From positions 14,646,931 to 14,710,930 of the forward strand of contig CAIIXF020000003.1 of the NCBI GenBank assembly GCA_903813345.2: DNA of 64,000 nt. The letters run 5' to 3'. Below are positions 35,607 through 47,930 of this stretch, piece after piece. A program made the position numbers and the translations under genes. This DNA comes from Owenia fusiformis. Taxonomy: Eukaryota > Annelida > Polychaeta > Sabellida > Oweniidae. The notes below the pieces were generated by a model, which was not told the DNA's origin, searched no databases, and was given only the letters and a program-made list of their open reading frames with translations. The number at the start of each line of letters is the position of its first letter. The stretch's first letter is position 1.

Positions 35607-36936
35607 GACTCCTAATGTAGGCTTTGACCCTCGGGTAACACTTGCTAAGTCCGATGTAGGCTTTGACCCTCGTGGTAACACTTGTTACGTCCAATGTAGG
35701 CTTTGACCCGCGTGGTAACACTTGCTAAGTCCAATGTAGGCTTTGACCCTCGTGGTAACACTTGCTAAGTCCAATGTAGGCTTTGACCCTCGTGGTAACA
35801 CTTGCTAAGTCCAATGTAGGATTTGACCCTCGTGGTAACACTTGCTAAGTCCAATGTAGGCTTTGACCCTCGTGGTAACACTTGCTTAGTCCAATGTAGG
35901 ATTTGACCCTCGTGGTAACACTTGCTAAGTCCAATGTAGGCTTTGACCCTCGTGGTAACACTTGCTTAGTCCAATGTAGGCTTTGACCCTCGTGGTAACA
36001 CTTGCTAAGCCCAATGTAGACTTTGACCCTCGGGGTAACACTTGCTTAGTCCAATGTAGGCGTTGACCCTCGTGGTAACACTTGCTAAGTCCAATGTAGG
36101 CTTTGACCCTCGTGGTAACACTTGCTAAGTCCAATGTAGGCTTTGACCATCGGGGTAAAACTTGCTAAGTCCAATGTAGGCTTTGACCCTCGTGGTAACA
36201 CTTGCTAAGTCCAATGTAGGCTTTGGCCCTCGTGGTAACACTTGCTTAGTCCAATGTAGGCTTTGACCCTCGTGGTAACACTTGCTAAGTCCAATGTAGG
36301 CTTTGGCCCTCGTGGTAACACTTGCTAAGTCCAGTGTAGGCTTTGACCATCGGGAGACACTTGATATATGCAGTGTAGTCTTTGACCCTCGTGGTAACAC
36401 TTGCTAAGTCCAATGTAGGCTTTGACCCTCGTGGTAACACTTGCTAAGTCCAATGTAGGCTTTGACCATCGGGGTAAAACTTGCTAAGTCCAATGTAGGC
36501 TTTGACCCTCGTGGTAACACTTGGTAAGTCCAATGTAGGCTTTGGCCCTCGTGGTAACACTTGCTAAGTCCAATGTAGGCTTTGACCCTCGTGGTAACAC
36601 TTGCTAAGTCCAATGTAGGCTTTGGCCCTCGTGGTAACACTTGCTAAGTCCAGTGTAGTCTTTGACCCTCGGGGTGACACTTGCTAAGTCCAATGTAGGC
36701 TTTGACCCATGGGGTAGTTCTTGCTAAGTCCAGTGTAGGGTTTGACCCTCGGGGTGACACTTATTAAGTCCATTGTAACCGTTGACCCTCGGGTGACACA
36801 TGCTAAGTCCATTGTAACCCTTGACCCTCGGGATGACACTTGCTTAGTCCAGTGTAAGCTTCGATCCTCGGTGCAACACTAAGTTCAGTGTACGTTTTGA
36901 CCCTCGGGGGTAACATTGTGACTTTATTAGTCCAGT
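35607..36936. repeat. 40-bp satellite array, ~33 units
   Basis: Each unit contains GGCTTTGACCCTCGTGGTAA followed by CACTTGCTAAGTCCAATGTA. Central units are nearly identical; both ends degrade, the right end most (GTAACC and GGGTGACAC variants). Diagnostic variants (ACCATCGGGGTAAAAC, TTGGCCCTC, CCAGTGTAG) recur together at 36141-36343 and 36460-36655, an offset of about 319 bp, so part of the array has an eight-unit higher-order period. Open frames of 69-91 codons arise because three units span 120 bp and return to the same frame. Confidence 0.97.
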
Positions 36937-37019
36937 ATGGAGGAGAAAATAACCATAGATATAAGTTACGGCGTACACTTGGCAATGGTGTGATTTCATT
37001 TTTAAAAGATAGCTTCATC

Positions 37020-37196
37020 TGTAGCTATGCCTCAGTCACATTTCATCTACGGCGATCGTACGGCAGCCGTAGCTTCCCAAAATCGAGAGAAATCAGCAGC
37101 ATAAAAAATAGGGATGAGGAATACGATGTAGATTTTCTTAACCGAATTTGCAAACCTACGGCCGCCGTCGTAAGCAAATGTGACTGGGGCTTTTAC
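37020..37196. mobile_element. Short inverted-repeat element (candidate MITE)
   Basis: The left arm contains GCCTCAGTCACATTT and CGTACGGCAGCCGTAG. The right arm inverted contains GCCCCAGTCACATTTG and CGACGGCGGCCGTAGG. The arms are about 50-70 bp with a spacer of about 75 bp, directly beside the 40-bp satellite. A 105-codon open frame (36888-37205) spans array end and element and is not taken as a gene. Confidence 0.5.
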
Positions 37197-38429
37197 ATAA
37201 TATGATCATATGATCTAGTCTTCTCAATCAGAGTTGGCTCGTCCAAAACTTAGCGACACATTTTTATGCCTTGAAAAGTGACAAGACTCGCCCAATAAAG
37301 CCATGGAATAAAGGGACAGCAAGGATAGAGACTTTTGAGTAACCGTCTGAAGACTGCAACAATATAGGTTAGAGCATCCTTTTGACGCCTATTTTCTAAA
37401 AGCATCTTGCCTTTGTATTTTCGTTAAAATGCTTTAATTCTAAGGTATTAGCTACTTAATCGAAAGAGCAAGGCACAAGTTGACAAAACTTAAAACCGTG
37501 ATTAAAATAAAAATGCACGGTTAGCAAAGCATGGACATCTAACCTTATCGAAGGTAGGCTTTACTTCAAACTACAAGAACTAACAAACCCAGTGACCTTG
37601 CTCATCCCATTGATGAATGCCCGTGATAGATATGATGATTTGTGATCAACGAAGGTGTCCCGGGATCAGTTAATTTTATAAGTATAGCTTCTAGCTCTCA
37701 TTGTCATCGGCATTTGATATATTTTCCATTAAAAGAACTTATGCATCATTTTCTAGACTCTTAAAGGCTCATTGAATATTTAATCGTATTTAAAGGCTTG
37801 TTGGATTGATGTTGCATCACATCAGTCAGTAACATTTGGTTATGATTGGCATACTCCCTGACACTGCATGGGAGCTCGTACCTTGGAGTCCCTCTTAGAT
37901 AAAGAGAGACTTTGATAAGATAAAAATGTGTTTAGCAAGGAAGGTAGGGAGGTGAAAATAACAAAATCATAACTTGACCTTTTCACGGTGCTTTTTGATG
38001 AAGACAACGCTGAAGCAGCCGACGTACATGTAGTTTTAAGTATGAGAACCCATCGCTTTTCCATTGTCATTTGAATGCATTACAATTACATATATGGGTG
38101 CTCGAAACTTTTGGTTGTTTACCTAAATCATAGAAGGGAGGTGATGCAAAACAAATATTAAACTTTGAATAGCCTCATACGAAACCTCATAAATATTTGT
38201 GATACCGTTAGGCAAAAGGATTAATGAAGAACCATTGACTTGAACAACAAGCCATAACATGACAAAATGTCACCACCGGTTATCAGAAGTTGTAAGAATT
38301 TGTTTAAACCCTGAACCCCGACCGTGGAACACCGTTCACAAAAATGATTGTCATCATTGGTAATGGTAATTTGAGCAATGATTGAATTTGAGTGATTTGA
38401 GATGTAATGGTAAGATAACTCAAAATAGA
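37197..38429. other. No recognised feature
   Basis: No gene, array or inverted-repeat element recognised. Confidence 0.45.
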
Positions 38430-38560
38430 AAGGTGTTCATATTCTGGAATGAACAATTGAGTGAAATAAACAAGGAAATTAACAGAAATACAATTAACAT
38501 TCCAAATTGTATAAAAATGCAAGAAACCAACTTAATGTAGTTCAAAGATTTGACAAGAAA
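38430..38560 (+). repeat. Family A, degenerate copy
   Basis: ATTAACATTCCAAATTGTAT and AAAATGCAAGAAACCAAC match the centre of family A; the flanking parts are worn and the right end is lost. Confidence 0.5.
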
Positions 38561-39227
38561 AAAGTACAGAACGTGTCGGCCATCTTGAATTGGGTGTGTT
38601 GGCATTTACTCAACATTAGATCAAAGCGATAATATACACAAATGGAAAATTGTCATATTTCCTTCAATCCTACATGAAACGATATGGAGAGATTTACGAC
38701 TGAGACGAAGCAGCTGAATCTCAGTAACATTCTATTTTTGACACGGTATAGATTAGAAATAAATTTATGAAGGGCTTAGTTTTGTGCGGCGTTGCATTTG
38801 GAATTAAATTCTCGCTTTGATAGCATAAGCGAAGTGATTGATGCTTGAGTATTCGCTGAAATATGGCCATAAATTGTACGTAAATTGTCTTTTTTCTACT
38901 TATAAAGCTCCATCGTAGATAATGATGGCTGATTTATGTGCCTATATATTTGCGAACCTGACAGCCTGCGTCTAAATGAAATTTGTTCCTCAATTGCCTG
39001 TTGCGAAACTACATTTGTTCTCTGTGCATTTATAACACATGCAGGTAGCATCTCTGTAAAAGTAAACATTTTGATAGCTGATGATCTCGGACATGAATCA
39101 ATGTGATGTTTGAAACAAACAACTGCAAGAAATGTAATTTGTAGTTATGCTGCTATAGGCCTATCACATTGTGATTGATACTGAATTGTCATACCGTATC
39201 TTATCATACCTAACTATAAGAACCTAC
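38561..39227. other. No recognised feature
   Basis: No gene or repeat recognised. Confidence 0.45.
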
Positions 39228-39440
39228 TCTACCACACCACATCACACCACATCACACCACACCATACCACACCATACCATACCATATCATACCAAACCAT
39301 ACCAAACTATACCATACCATACCACAATATACCATATCATACCACAATTAATCATACCATAACGTACCATAATTTACTGTACCACTCCATACAATATCAA
39401 ACCATGTCATATTAAACCACGATGAACCATACCATTTACC
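39228..39440. repeat. (ACCAC/ACCAT)n pentanucleotide array
   Basis: ACCAC and ATCAC units dominate at the left and ACCAT units at the right, decaying towards 39440. The His/Thr-rich open frame at 39171-39362 is an artefact. Confidence 0.92.
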
Positions 39441-42400
39441 ATTTCATTTCATATCCTACCATTCATAATGCCCCCGCCGCCATATTGTCTCTTACGATCG
39501 CACCATAACATATTGGACTATACACCTAACACACACTACTATTGAAATAATCATTATTACTATCAGAATAAATAACATGACCATACTACAAAAACAAATC
39601 ATGGTTGTGTCAGCGATTTATCATTGCTTTACTTCTACCAATTTGGATGTCAATGTGAAAGTTCATTGCCATGAATATACTGTTGCTCAGAATAATGGAA
39701 TATCAATTTAGCAGCAGTATTTAATTCTGTTGGCAATTACACCTTGATTGTATACTTAAATGGCCAAAAGCTATTATTCTAATTCTGAATTGAATTCCAA
39801 ATTGAAAGAAAAATACGTTTGCTTTTTCAAATGTTTCACTTTTAAAGCTACAATAATGACAGAAAATAAGATTTATTTCAAATCTATTGATTTGTGTAAT
39901 TTGTGAAAGTAATTTTTGAAAGTAATTACATTCCATCATAAGTTGAAAATATTTAGGATTATTTAGAACAAGAATAAGGGTCATTAGCCTTTGAAACTTT
40001 TCTGGATGTTTTGTTCACTGAAATATATCTGAATTCTTTTTTTAGAAACTACATTGGGGATGATGTTGACAAAGCGGTCTAGCGCATAAAAACATGGAAA
40101 ATGATGTAAATGATTAAAGAATGGCATTTATTAGGATTATCTCTCAGATCAGTGATTTTAAGACTGACACAAAATGAATGCGGAAAAACAACAAAAACGT
40201 TATTCAAGCGATTGATATTCTGGGGTAGTCGAGCTACAAGCCATACCCAAAACTTCCCTTCCCAAAACTACAGTTGTGTTGTGCTGGTGAAGTAGACAAG
40301 GGTCACTGGCGGATCCAGGGGTGGGGGGCATGGCATGCCCCAGTATTACTTGGCCTTTTGGAGGGCTTTTTAGGCCAAATTATCAAAAAATGTGCCTTGA
40401 ATTTTCAAATTAGGACCCAATTTTGGAATTAAGTGGCCAATATTTTTTTCACTTACGGCACTGCTTTGTATTATAAAGGGGTATAAATAAGCCAACGACC
40501 TTCCTACTTTACTCGTCTTAAAACAAACGATTTAAAATACCGTTCCTCACTACAATGTCGAATACAAAACGTTCTACACATTGTTTGTGTTGACCATATA
40601 CTTGTTTATGCAAATTCAAAAAGACTTCTTTCACACTCTAATTGTGAGCTAGAAATGGTCCACGTGAGATTTTATGGACCATAGGCAATATATCGACGTC
40701 CGAGGATCTGGCATGACAGAACCCACAAGTCATTCTTTTAACGTCCTAAGTATCTACTTCCTTAACCGTTTAGTGACTTAAGTCAGTTTAATTGGTTTTC
40801 AATGGCTTACAAAAGAGATAATGATACCCATTGAAATAAAAATATTGTTTTTGTTGTCTTTCAATCTGGGCCCATTAAGGTAATATTTCACTTGCTGTCG
40901 CTTAAACGTCTTTTCTCATCGGGTCGTGGGTCTGTAATTGGGAGTGAGATCAAAGTATATGTGGCTTTGTTATAACTATCCACGACTTTGATAAACGTTT
41001 TTACTCACTAGCACGTAAGCCTAATACGGCATACATCATTCACGTTCGCAGATAGGTTTGAAAAAGTGTTACATTTCACACTATCGTCAGACTAGATTAA
41101 TGAAAACGTCGTTTGATTTTACAAAACAAGATAAAGTTACGTGTTTAGGTGAATTAATCTGTCGAGTTGGTTAATAGCGATTTATTTGATGCCAGCTTTA
41201 ACATTAAGGTTCTGTAATTGGGGTTGCCGCATGAGTGGTAATATTTCATATTTTTTCCAAATCATATTTCATGTTATTGCCCTCCAGTCCTCGTATTTCA
41301 TATCCTATGTGTTATTCACCTGAGGTTGGAATTAGATGACGAGATATAGAATTAAGGAGGTCATGCCAAAAATCTTTTTGAAGAAAGTATTTTGATGGAG
41401 GATAAGACCCTCTCCCATTATACGATCAACCTTCTCGAACATTGAAAAAATATTAACGTCCTCGATGTTTTTTTCATAATGAAAATTGACTTTAGGAGTA
41501 GCGGTCTAAACAAGAGATAGCCTTAATTACTGATTAATTAGATTTATAATTCTGATGACATTTCGAAATCAGGAAAGGTGAAATTTTCAACCCTCCTAGT
41601 ACACAACGAAAAATGGGATATGCCAAAACTTTTAAAAAACAGTTTCAATCATTAGAAAATCTTTGATGTTTTGACAGTTTGGAAGGTTGTTTGTGTAATG
41701 AAAATTGAAAAACTGAATTTCAAAGGTCAAACAATCATTAGTGAAGCTTTGATTAAAGTAATTAATTCACAGAAAACATAGCATGATTAACAACTGATCA
41801 CATTGGAATAACGCCCATTGCTATATAACATCTTTGTACTCCACTCTCCATCCCTTTTATAGTTTAATTTTGGTTCTTTCAAAGGGAGCTTCACAGTTAT
41901 TACTGCTCGGCTTTTTGGGCTTCGTGGTATCAAGTCTTTTGTCCCTTAACACTTTGTATTTCCTTTGCCATTGCATACTACCTTTTGCATTCGTTTGACT
42001 CCACTTCTTTTAGAGAGAGCTTCGTCTATGTGCGTTAATTTGTAACTCATCTCTGCGCCCAGGGTAGGGGCATACCGAGCCTCCTTTAGCAAGACACATA
42101 GGGCAAGTTAAGATACAATAATCTAGGTATCGGTATTCACCATCAAGGTAGCAGGGAGGGATAAACAAAGACTGTCTGTAGGTTATGAGACATGAAATAC
42201 ACAATCAAAGCCCAAACACCAATACTCACAAAGGCACCATAGTTGAAGTTGTATCAGCCTCAAGGACTGTAAATGAGAAAACGTTTTTCGGATTATCCCT
42301 GGCTGAAGTATAGGCCTACAAGAGATAAACCAGAAAATAACAGAAATGAGACCAACACTTAAAATGGCGTTGAAATGCCAAATGTCCAAGCAGCCGTTTA

Positions 42401-42644
42401 TAGCTTCAAGAGAATGAGATTGAATGAGCACAATCAAATGACATTTTTGGCAGATGTAACATGATGAACACACTGGTGATGCAACAGAAATTGCAATCAC
42501 TATTATGTTCAACTATGCAATACAATATGAGATGACATGACATTTAGACATCGTCTGCTTTTGCATTTCATGGTGTTAAAATCATAGTGATACTGATAAA
42601 TAAAACATAAAATCAAAATGACACTTGATTCTAACAGCCCATCT
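39441..42644. other. Gene-free 3.2-kb stretch
   Basis: A motif GGCGGATCCAGGGGTGGGGG at 40310-40329 resembles transposon ends common in marine invertebrate genomes, but no partner end is found. Two minus-strand open frames (42010-42204 and 42183-42512) show no domain. Nothing else recognised. Confidence 0.4.
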
Positions 42645-42810
42645 GAGAAAAGCTTACGGTTATGATTTGAAATGCAAAATAGAGTGGAAACGTGTTGAAA
42701 TAAAAAGGAATAAAAATAACGAGCTTGAAGAACACATTCTAATTTGTATAGAAAGGATAGAAAATCAGACACTTCATTCAAATTTTAGAGAAAAAAGGAA
42801 AAAGTGTGAC
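42645..42810 (+). repeat. Family A, full-length copy
   Basis: TTACGGTTATGATTTGAAAT, GCAAAATAGAGTGGAAA, ACACATTCTAATTTGTATAG and GAAAATCAGACACTTCATTC are clear; the right end after TTTTAGAGAAAAAAGG is altered. Confidence 0.78.
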
Positions 42811-43499
42811 ATATGACTGTGACAGTGTGACAATTCCTATGAAAGGCTGAGTCTTGTCACAATATCAATATATCTGTTATTTCAGTCAATATCATATTGT
42901 CCCTCGGAATAAAACCCATATTCAATCCCTCCCAGTAAATAACCTATATTTATAACTAAATGGTTCGAAGTGAAATATTCCATGAAGTAATTTATATTTT
43001 TTATATTTATTCGCATACTATAATTACAAGTAAAACAACAGAGTAGGCACATGTCGCAGAGCGTATACTGACACCATTTCTAATTTTTTACATTGTAGTA
43101 TCTACCTAGTTGTAGCATGATATTGATAATCAAGGATCTAATGATGTATAATGTAATTAGGTGTCGCTATAACCAACGATTGATATATTAATATTTGGAT
43201 AATAGTTGTTGATTAAGGGCTACCTAAAAGATTTGACACAGAGACCGTTCGTTGTGCTGTTAGGCAATTTGTTAAAATAGGAAGGTCCTATGAATTTGAA
43301 GTTGACTCAGTCAGCTTCGGAATGGAACTTGGGATGAGGAAAGTTGCTCCTCGTTCTCGTTTTTTGTTGTTGAGTAAAGTGGGTGCTTATACGTATTATA
43401 ATTTTTCAAAAATTAAAAGTTGATTTTCAAATTTTGTTTACACATTATCTTGAGATGACATTATATTGTTATGACAACATAACCAATTATGATGTCATA
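42811..43499. other. No recognised feature
   Basis: AT-rich; nothing recognised before the 65-bp array. Confidence 0.45.
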
Positions 43500-44062
43500 T
43501 CTGATTTGATATGAAAACTATCTAAATATTTTGTTGATCAAAGTGCTATTTATTTTGTCAATGTGCTGGTTTGATATGAAGACTATCTAAATGTTTTGTT
43601 GACCAAAGTGCTATTTATTTTGTCAATGTGCTGGTTTGATATGGAAGCTATCTCAATGTTTTGTTGATCAATGTGCTTTTTATTTCATCAATGAGCTGAT
43701 TTGATATGAAAACTATCTAAATGTTTTGTTGATCAATGTGCTTTTTATTTTATCAATGTGCTAGTTTGATATGAAAACTATCTGAATGTTTTGTTGATCC
43801 AAGATGCTACTATCTTATCAATGTGCTGGTTTGATATGAAGACTATCTAAATGTTTTGTTGACCAAAGTGCTTTTTATTTTGTCAATGTGCTGGTTTGAT
43901 ATGAAAACTATCTCAATGTTTTGTTGATCAATGTGCTTTTTATTTTATCAATGTGCTGGTTTGATATGAAGACTATCTAAATGTTTTGTTGATCAATGTG
44001 CTTTTTATTTTATCAATGTGCTAGTTTGATATGAAAACTATCTAAATGTTTTAGTGATCAAT
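43500..44062. repeat. 65-bp tandem repeat, ~8.5 units
   Basis: GATATGAAAACTATCTAAAT recurs about every 65 bp from 43508. Each unit also holds two copies of TCAATGTGCT, so there is an inner sub-repeat. Units alternate between AAAACTATC and AAGACTATC variants. Confidence 0.93.
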
Positions 44063-45802
44063 GTCAGTCCTAGATTTCTTAGATATCAATATGTTAGTTT
44101 ATTAAAAGGAATTGTCAAGTTCATTTAGTTATTTGATAATGTGTTGTCATGGTAAATAAGACATATCAGCAGGTTTGTTATCACGTTCTCAAATTACACC
44201 CGTTACTGTTAACGCATAATACTATAATTGTCTATCAGAATCAGAATCTCCGATGTCACTTTTATCAAAATTAGCAATAACAGTGATAATGATTAAAGCG
44301 ATAACATTTTTAAAAAGTGAAAATAAGAGATTTCGCAATCGCACTTATAGCTAGTTATTACTATCTAATCCATCTCATAGACAAGGAATTTGGAGGAAAA
44401 AATACCTCATTCCATGTGAAAAGTACATCTTTTTGCGAAACGTCACATTTCAATTCACTTATACTTATTGTATAGCTATATACGCATAAGTTGTGCTTTC
44501 ACTTATGAGCGAAACCTCTCTTTAAAATATCAATATTACCAATAATACCAATATAACTTGACAATGCTAATCCCTCAAGGAATTAGCAGAAAATATCACT
44601 CTTAGAAAATTGACATAAATTTGGTAAAAATGGTAATATTAACTAAACATTTTTTATTCTTGCATATTTTATTTTTGCATTTCTGAACAGGACACCCTGT
44701 ATACTTCCTCAATACAAAGTGCATCAATATCTCTCTGTAATTTTCCATTCAGACTGCTTGGTATAAAAACACCCGCCAAATGTCAAAAGTTGGAAAAAAT
44801 CGCGAAATTAAATAGCGTCAAAATAACTCAAATTACAGTATAACACCGAACGCTGCTGTATAACAAATGTTCATCCTGAGAAGTTATGGAATAGTTCTTC
44901 TTTTTCTAGAAACAATACATTTCAAGAGGTGATCATCAACGGTTATTGCAACTGTAAATCATCACTTCTGTCAATTCTATCTCGCATAAAAAACATCACA
45001 ACATTGAATTTTCTAAAGAAATACCACGAAAATACATTAAAAACATACATAATGTAAAGCAAAGGCTAGACTATATAAATAGTGAATTTTGTATTATCAT
45101 AATGAATTGCTATTTGAAGTAGAGTGGGATTTCTCGCTATCGGTAATAGATTAAACCGTAAGGGTGTTTCTAACTTCTGAGTTGATATATGCCCGATGAA
45201 TTGTGCTGAGAAAGCTTTGTCAGTGTGATTCCACAAATAGCCAACACATTTAAAAAATCTCATTTGAAAGACGTCTGTAATGTGTGATGCACAATCTATC
45301 ATTAGAAAGCTAATTTTAAATCAAGTTGTCGAATGTACGATGTAAATATTTTACAGGTATTCCCATTCTCCGAACGCAGGGCAACATAAGTCATTCACTC
45401 TGCACCGTTCTCCTTCCCAAAGGAACAGAGTGAATGATGTCTAGAGCCCCGTTATGGAGGATGATGTTTCCCCTATAGGCTATAGGATATGTCATCCTAG
45501 ATATTTTTCAAGGATATTTAGGAAGGTTCAAATGTGGAATCATTAGTATCATCTCGTATAATCATGATAATTACACGTAAAAAGGAGATTTCTTCCTTTT
45601 TAAAGAAACCCTACCTGCCCACAATGCCTTCAGATCGTTTTTCAGGTCTGATACTGATACTATCTTAACAATCTCAAATGAAGCCTTTATGTATGTTTTA
45701 ATATGGAATCAGTGTTTGTTGCTATTTATGGGTAGAAGATGCTGCAAGCCGAAACCAAATACTTGAATCAATGCAATACAAATGTGATTGTATGTACATA
45801 TA
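44063..45802. other. Gene-free stretch with one hairpin
   Basis: TCATTCACTCTG and CAGAGTGAATGA form a perfect 12-bp inverted pair around 45393-45438 with a 26-nt loop. No gene recognised. Confidence 0.45.
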
Positions 45803-46070
45803 CACAAGTGGCAACATATTGTTATGGTGTCCAACTTTTTTGTGGACTGTGTTCGGCGTCTGTAGCAAATGGCAGGTAGTGATATTTTGCATATTAATGC
45901 CTTGTTTATTTATGTTGTAAATGATGTAAATAACAAGGGATTAACAAGCAAAATGTCACCACCTGCCATTTGTTACAGATGCCAACCTCCAAACATCATT
46001 TTTTACAGACTCCAACAGCCAAATACCAAACAAAATTCACAAAAATGGAGACTATAAAAATATGTCAACT
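45803..46070. mobile_element. Family C foldback MITE, complete copy
   Basis: The two halves are inverted copies of each other. Left: GTGGCAACATATTGTTATGG, GTCTGTAGCAAATGGCAGG, ATATTTTGCATATTAATGCC. Right, read in reverse: GTTGACATATTTTTATAG, ATCTGTAACAAATGGCAGG, ACATTTTGCTTGTTAATCCC. The spacer is short. Half copies occur at 60505-60655 and 62268-62400. Confidence 0.75.
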
Positions 46071-46489
46071 CTTCTGTTGGTGACAAAAATGATTTCAAGG
46101 TCATTCACACATGCAGGAAGTTGTCGTTATTTCAAATATATCATAGTCAAGTAAAATCCTCTCTATGGACAAGAAGTTATGTTTAATTCAGAATTCTGGG
46201 AGTTATTACCTCCTGTCATCGAATTTATGAGGAGTCTGGGAATTAATACCTCCTGTTTGAGAAACATGGCAATTATCCAAGTCCGCTGACAACTAAACCA
46301 AGGAACACATATACCCATTAATTTTCATTAGTACGCTTTTGTTTTGCTACTTTTCATAAATTTTGAGATGTCATATTATTTATCACTGTCAAAAGTTTCA
46401 AGTTAATGCTCTTTAAATGTATATAAATGACTGTGGAACATTGTGTTGTTGTTCAACAGCAGAGGACGTTTTTGACATCCTTCAAATAT
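46071..46489. other. No recognised feature
   Basis: Only a short duplicated TTACCTCCTGT / TACCTCCTGTTTGAG motif near 46207 and 46247. Confidence 0.4.
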
Positions 46490-46650
46490 CGTCTGCTTGT
46501 GCGTATTCAACTTTATTCTCTCTAAAATTTGAATAAAGTGTCTCATTTTCTTGCATTTCTATACAATCGAGAGTGTTAACTCCATGTATGTCAGCTTTAT
46601 TTCTTGCTAATTTCACCCTTTTCACTCTAATTTGCACTAGAAAAGTTGGA
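46490..46650 (-). repeat. Family A, full-length copy
   Basis: On the minus strand: AGTGCAAATTAGAGTGAAAA, TTAGCAAGAAATAAAGCTGA, AACACTCTCGATTGTATAG, AATGCAAGAAAATGAGACAC, TTCAAATTTTAGAGAGAATA and CAAGCAGACGAT. Confidence 0.82.
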
Positions 46651-46796
46651 CACCTAACATTTTTCTTATGGGCTATTTGACTGCTTTATACAATTGAAAA
46701 GGCATCCATCAATCATAGGGTACTCCATTTTGAGAAATGACCTTTTAAATATCATTGTACAATATGGACAATATACAGTGGAATCTGTGTTCGTTG

Positions 46797-46880
46797 AGAC
46801 ATCTAAAGTTAGCATCTGTGTATGTTGCCACATCTAATGTTAACATCTGTGTATGTTGCCACATATAATGTTAACATATG
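46797..46880. repeat. 31-bp minisatellite, left part
   Basis: Units of TGTTGCCACATCTAATG plus TTAACATCTGTGTA. The array is broken at 46881 by the mariner element and resumes at 47931. Confidence 0.92.
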
Positions 46881-46882
46881 TA

Positions 46883-47928
46883 CAGGGTGATCAATAAATA
46901 AGGTAAAAGTATCTGGCATTTCTTCAAATTTTACCCAATCCTCATAAAATTTGCACAGAATAATGTTCAAACATTATTGAATTGATATATCAAGTTACAG
47001 ATCAAAGTGATGTGATTGGTTGAAGTTATAGTTGCCATAGCAACAGAAATCATGAAGACCCGGGGCAACTTTCAAAAAACTAAATTTTCAGTCGAAACAC
47101 TTTTAATAATATATTTCAAATCACAATTAAAATGTCATATCATATTCTTATTTCATACTTCATAACTGCTACTTAATGTCCTTTGTTTTTAACATATAGT
47201 ACATGTCTTCTACTCCAGTCTTTGTTTTAAACCCATTTTCCCATAGCCTGCAAATTTTCAAGACAACTGGCTTCAAGTCATCCCATGAAAAACTCTCTCA
47301 ACTTTCTCTTCAGCTCACCATGACGGTAAAATAATAAAGGGACAAGTCAGGAGAGTATAGTACATGACCTAACAGTGGGAAATCCAGTGTTTTAATGGTT
47401 TGTACCTTGAGAATAGCATTGTGAGACGGAGCATTATCCCAGTGCAATATGAAATATTTTGCAGGCCTCTTAGTCTTAGCTTCTTCCTCTTTTCTCTCAT
47501 CAAATCTCTTCTGTGGGTATTGTTTTTCATCATTGACCTGTGTCATAGACTTGCTATGGTCACATCAGTTTTCATTATATATTAATCTTTTCCATGACAT
47601 CAAACATCAAATTTGCAAGAAAATATGTAACAATGTAAACAAAGTATTGAAACAATTAATGCTGGCACCCACGTTTATTTCTTTTCAGTTTGAAAAAGAT
47701 GTGCTTTTTATAATTTTTTGTTCAAATTGGACGCAATGAAATTGCCCCGGGTACCCCCGACTCTAGTTACCATAGTAACTATAATATTAACCAATCAGAT
47801 GGCAGAAGTTATATATTTATATGTTTCAATTTAGAAATGTACAAGGTATATTCTGACCAGATTTCAGGATGTTTGGACCAATATTTACAAAATGCCAGGT
47901 ACTTTTACCTTATTTATTGATCACCCTG
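46883..47928 (-). mobile_element. Mariner-family transposon remnant
   Basis: The left end reads CAGGGTGATCAATAAATAAG and the right end is its exact reverse complement, with TA at 46881-46882 and 47929-47930 as target duplication. Inverted similarity extends, imperfectly, for about 190 bp per side (for example ATTGGTTGAAGTTATAGTTG, and CCCGGGGCAA in both arms). The element is 1046 bp, shorter than the roughly 1.3 kb of intact mariners, and carries a decayed transposase on the minus strand. It sits inside a 31-bp minisatellite. Confidence 0.9.
47310..47546 (-). pseudogene. Mariner transposase catalytic-domain fragment
   Basis: An open frame of 78 codons contains HWDNAPSHNA and YSPDLSLYYF. These match the catalytic core of mariner DD34D transposases: the second aspartate in WDN, and the SPDL segment that normally precedes a third aspartate 34 residues after the second. 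Counting 34 residues from the WDN aspartate puts a tyrosine at that third position, so the active site is broken. The N-terminal DNA-binding domain and first aspartate are not found in frame, and a stop follows soon after YYF. In intact mariners this enzyme binds the terminal inverted repeats and moves the element by cut and paste into TA sites. This copy must be inactive. Confidence 0.9.
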
Positions 47929-47930
47929 TA

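Noticed and set aside
35925-36640. Minus-strand frames repeating KPTLDLASVTTRVKAYIGLS-type peptides
   Set aside because: Produced by the 40-bp satellite; the frame repeats every 120 bp and shifts at each indel.
36888-37205. 105-codon plus-strand frame
   Set aside because: Spans the decayed end of the 40-bp satellite and an inverted-repeat element; no domain.
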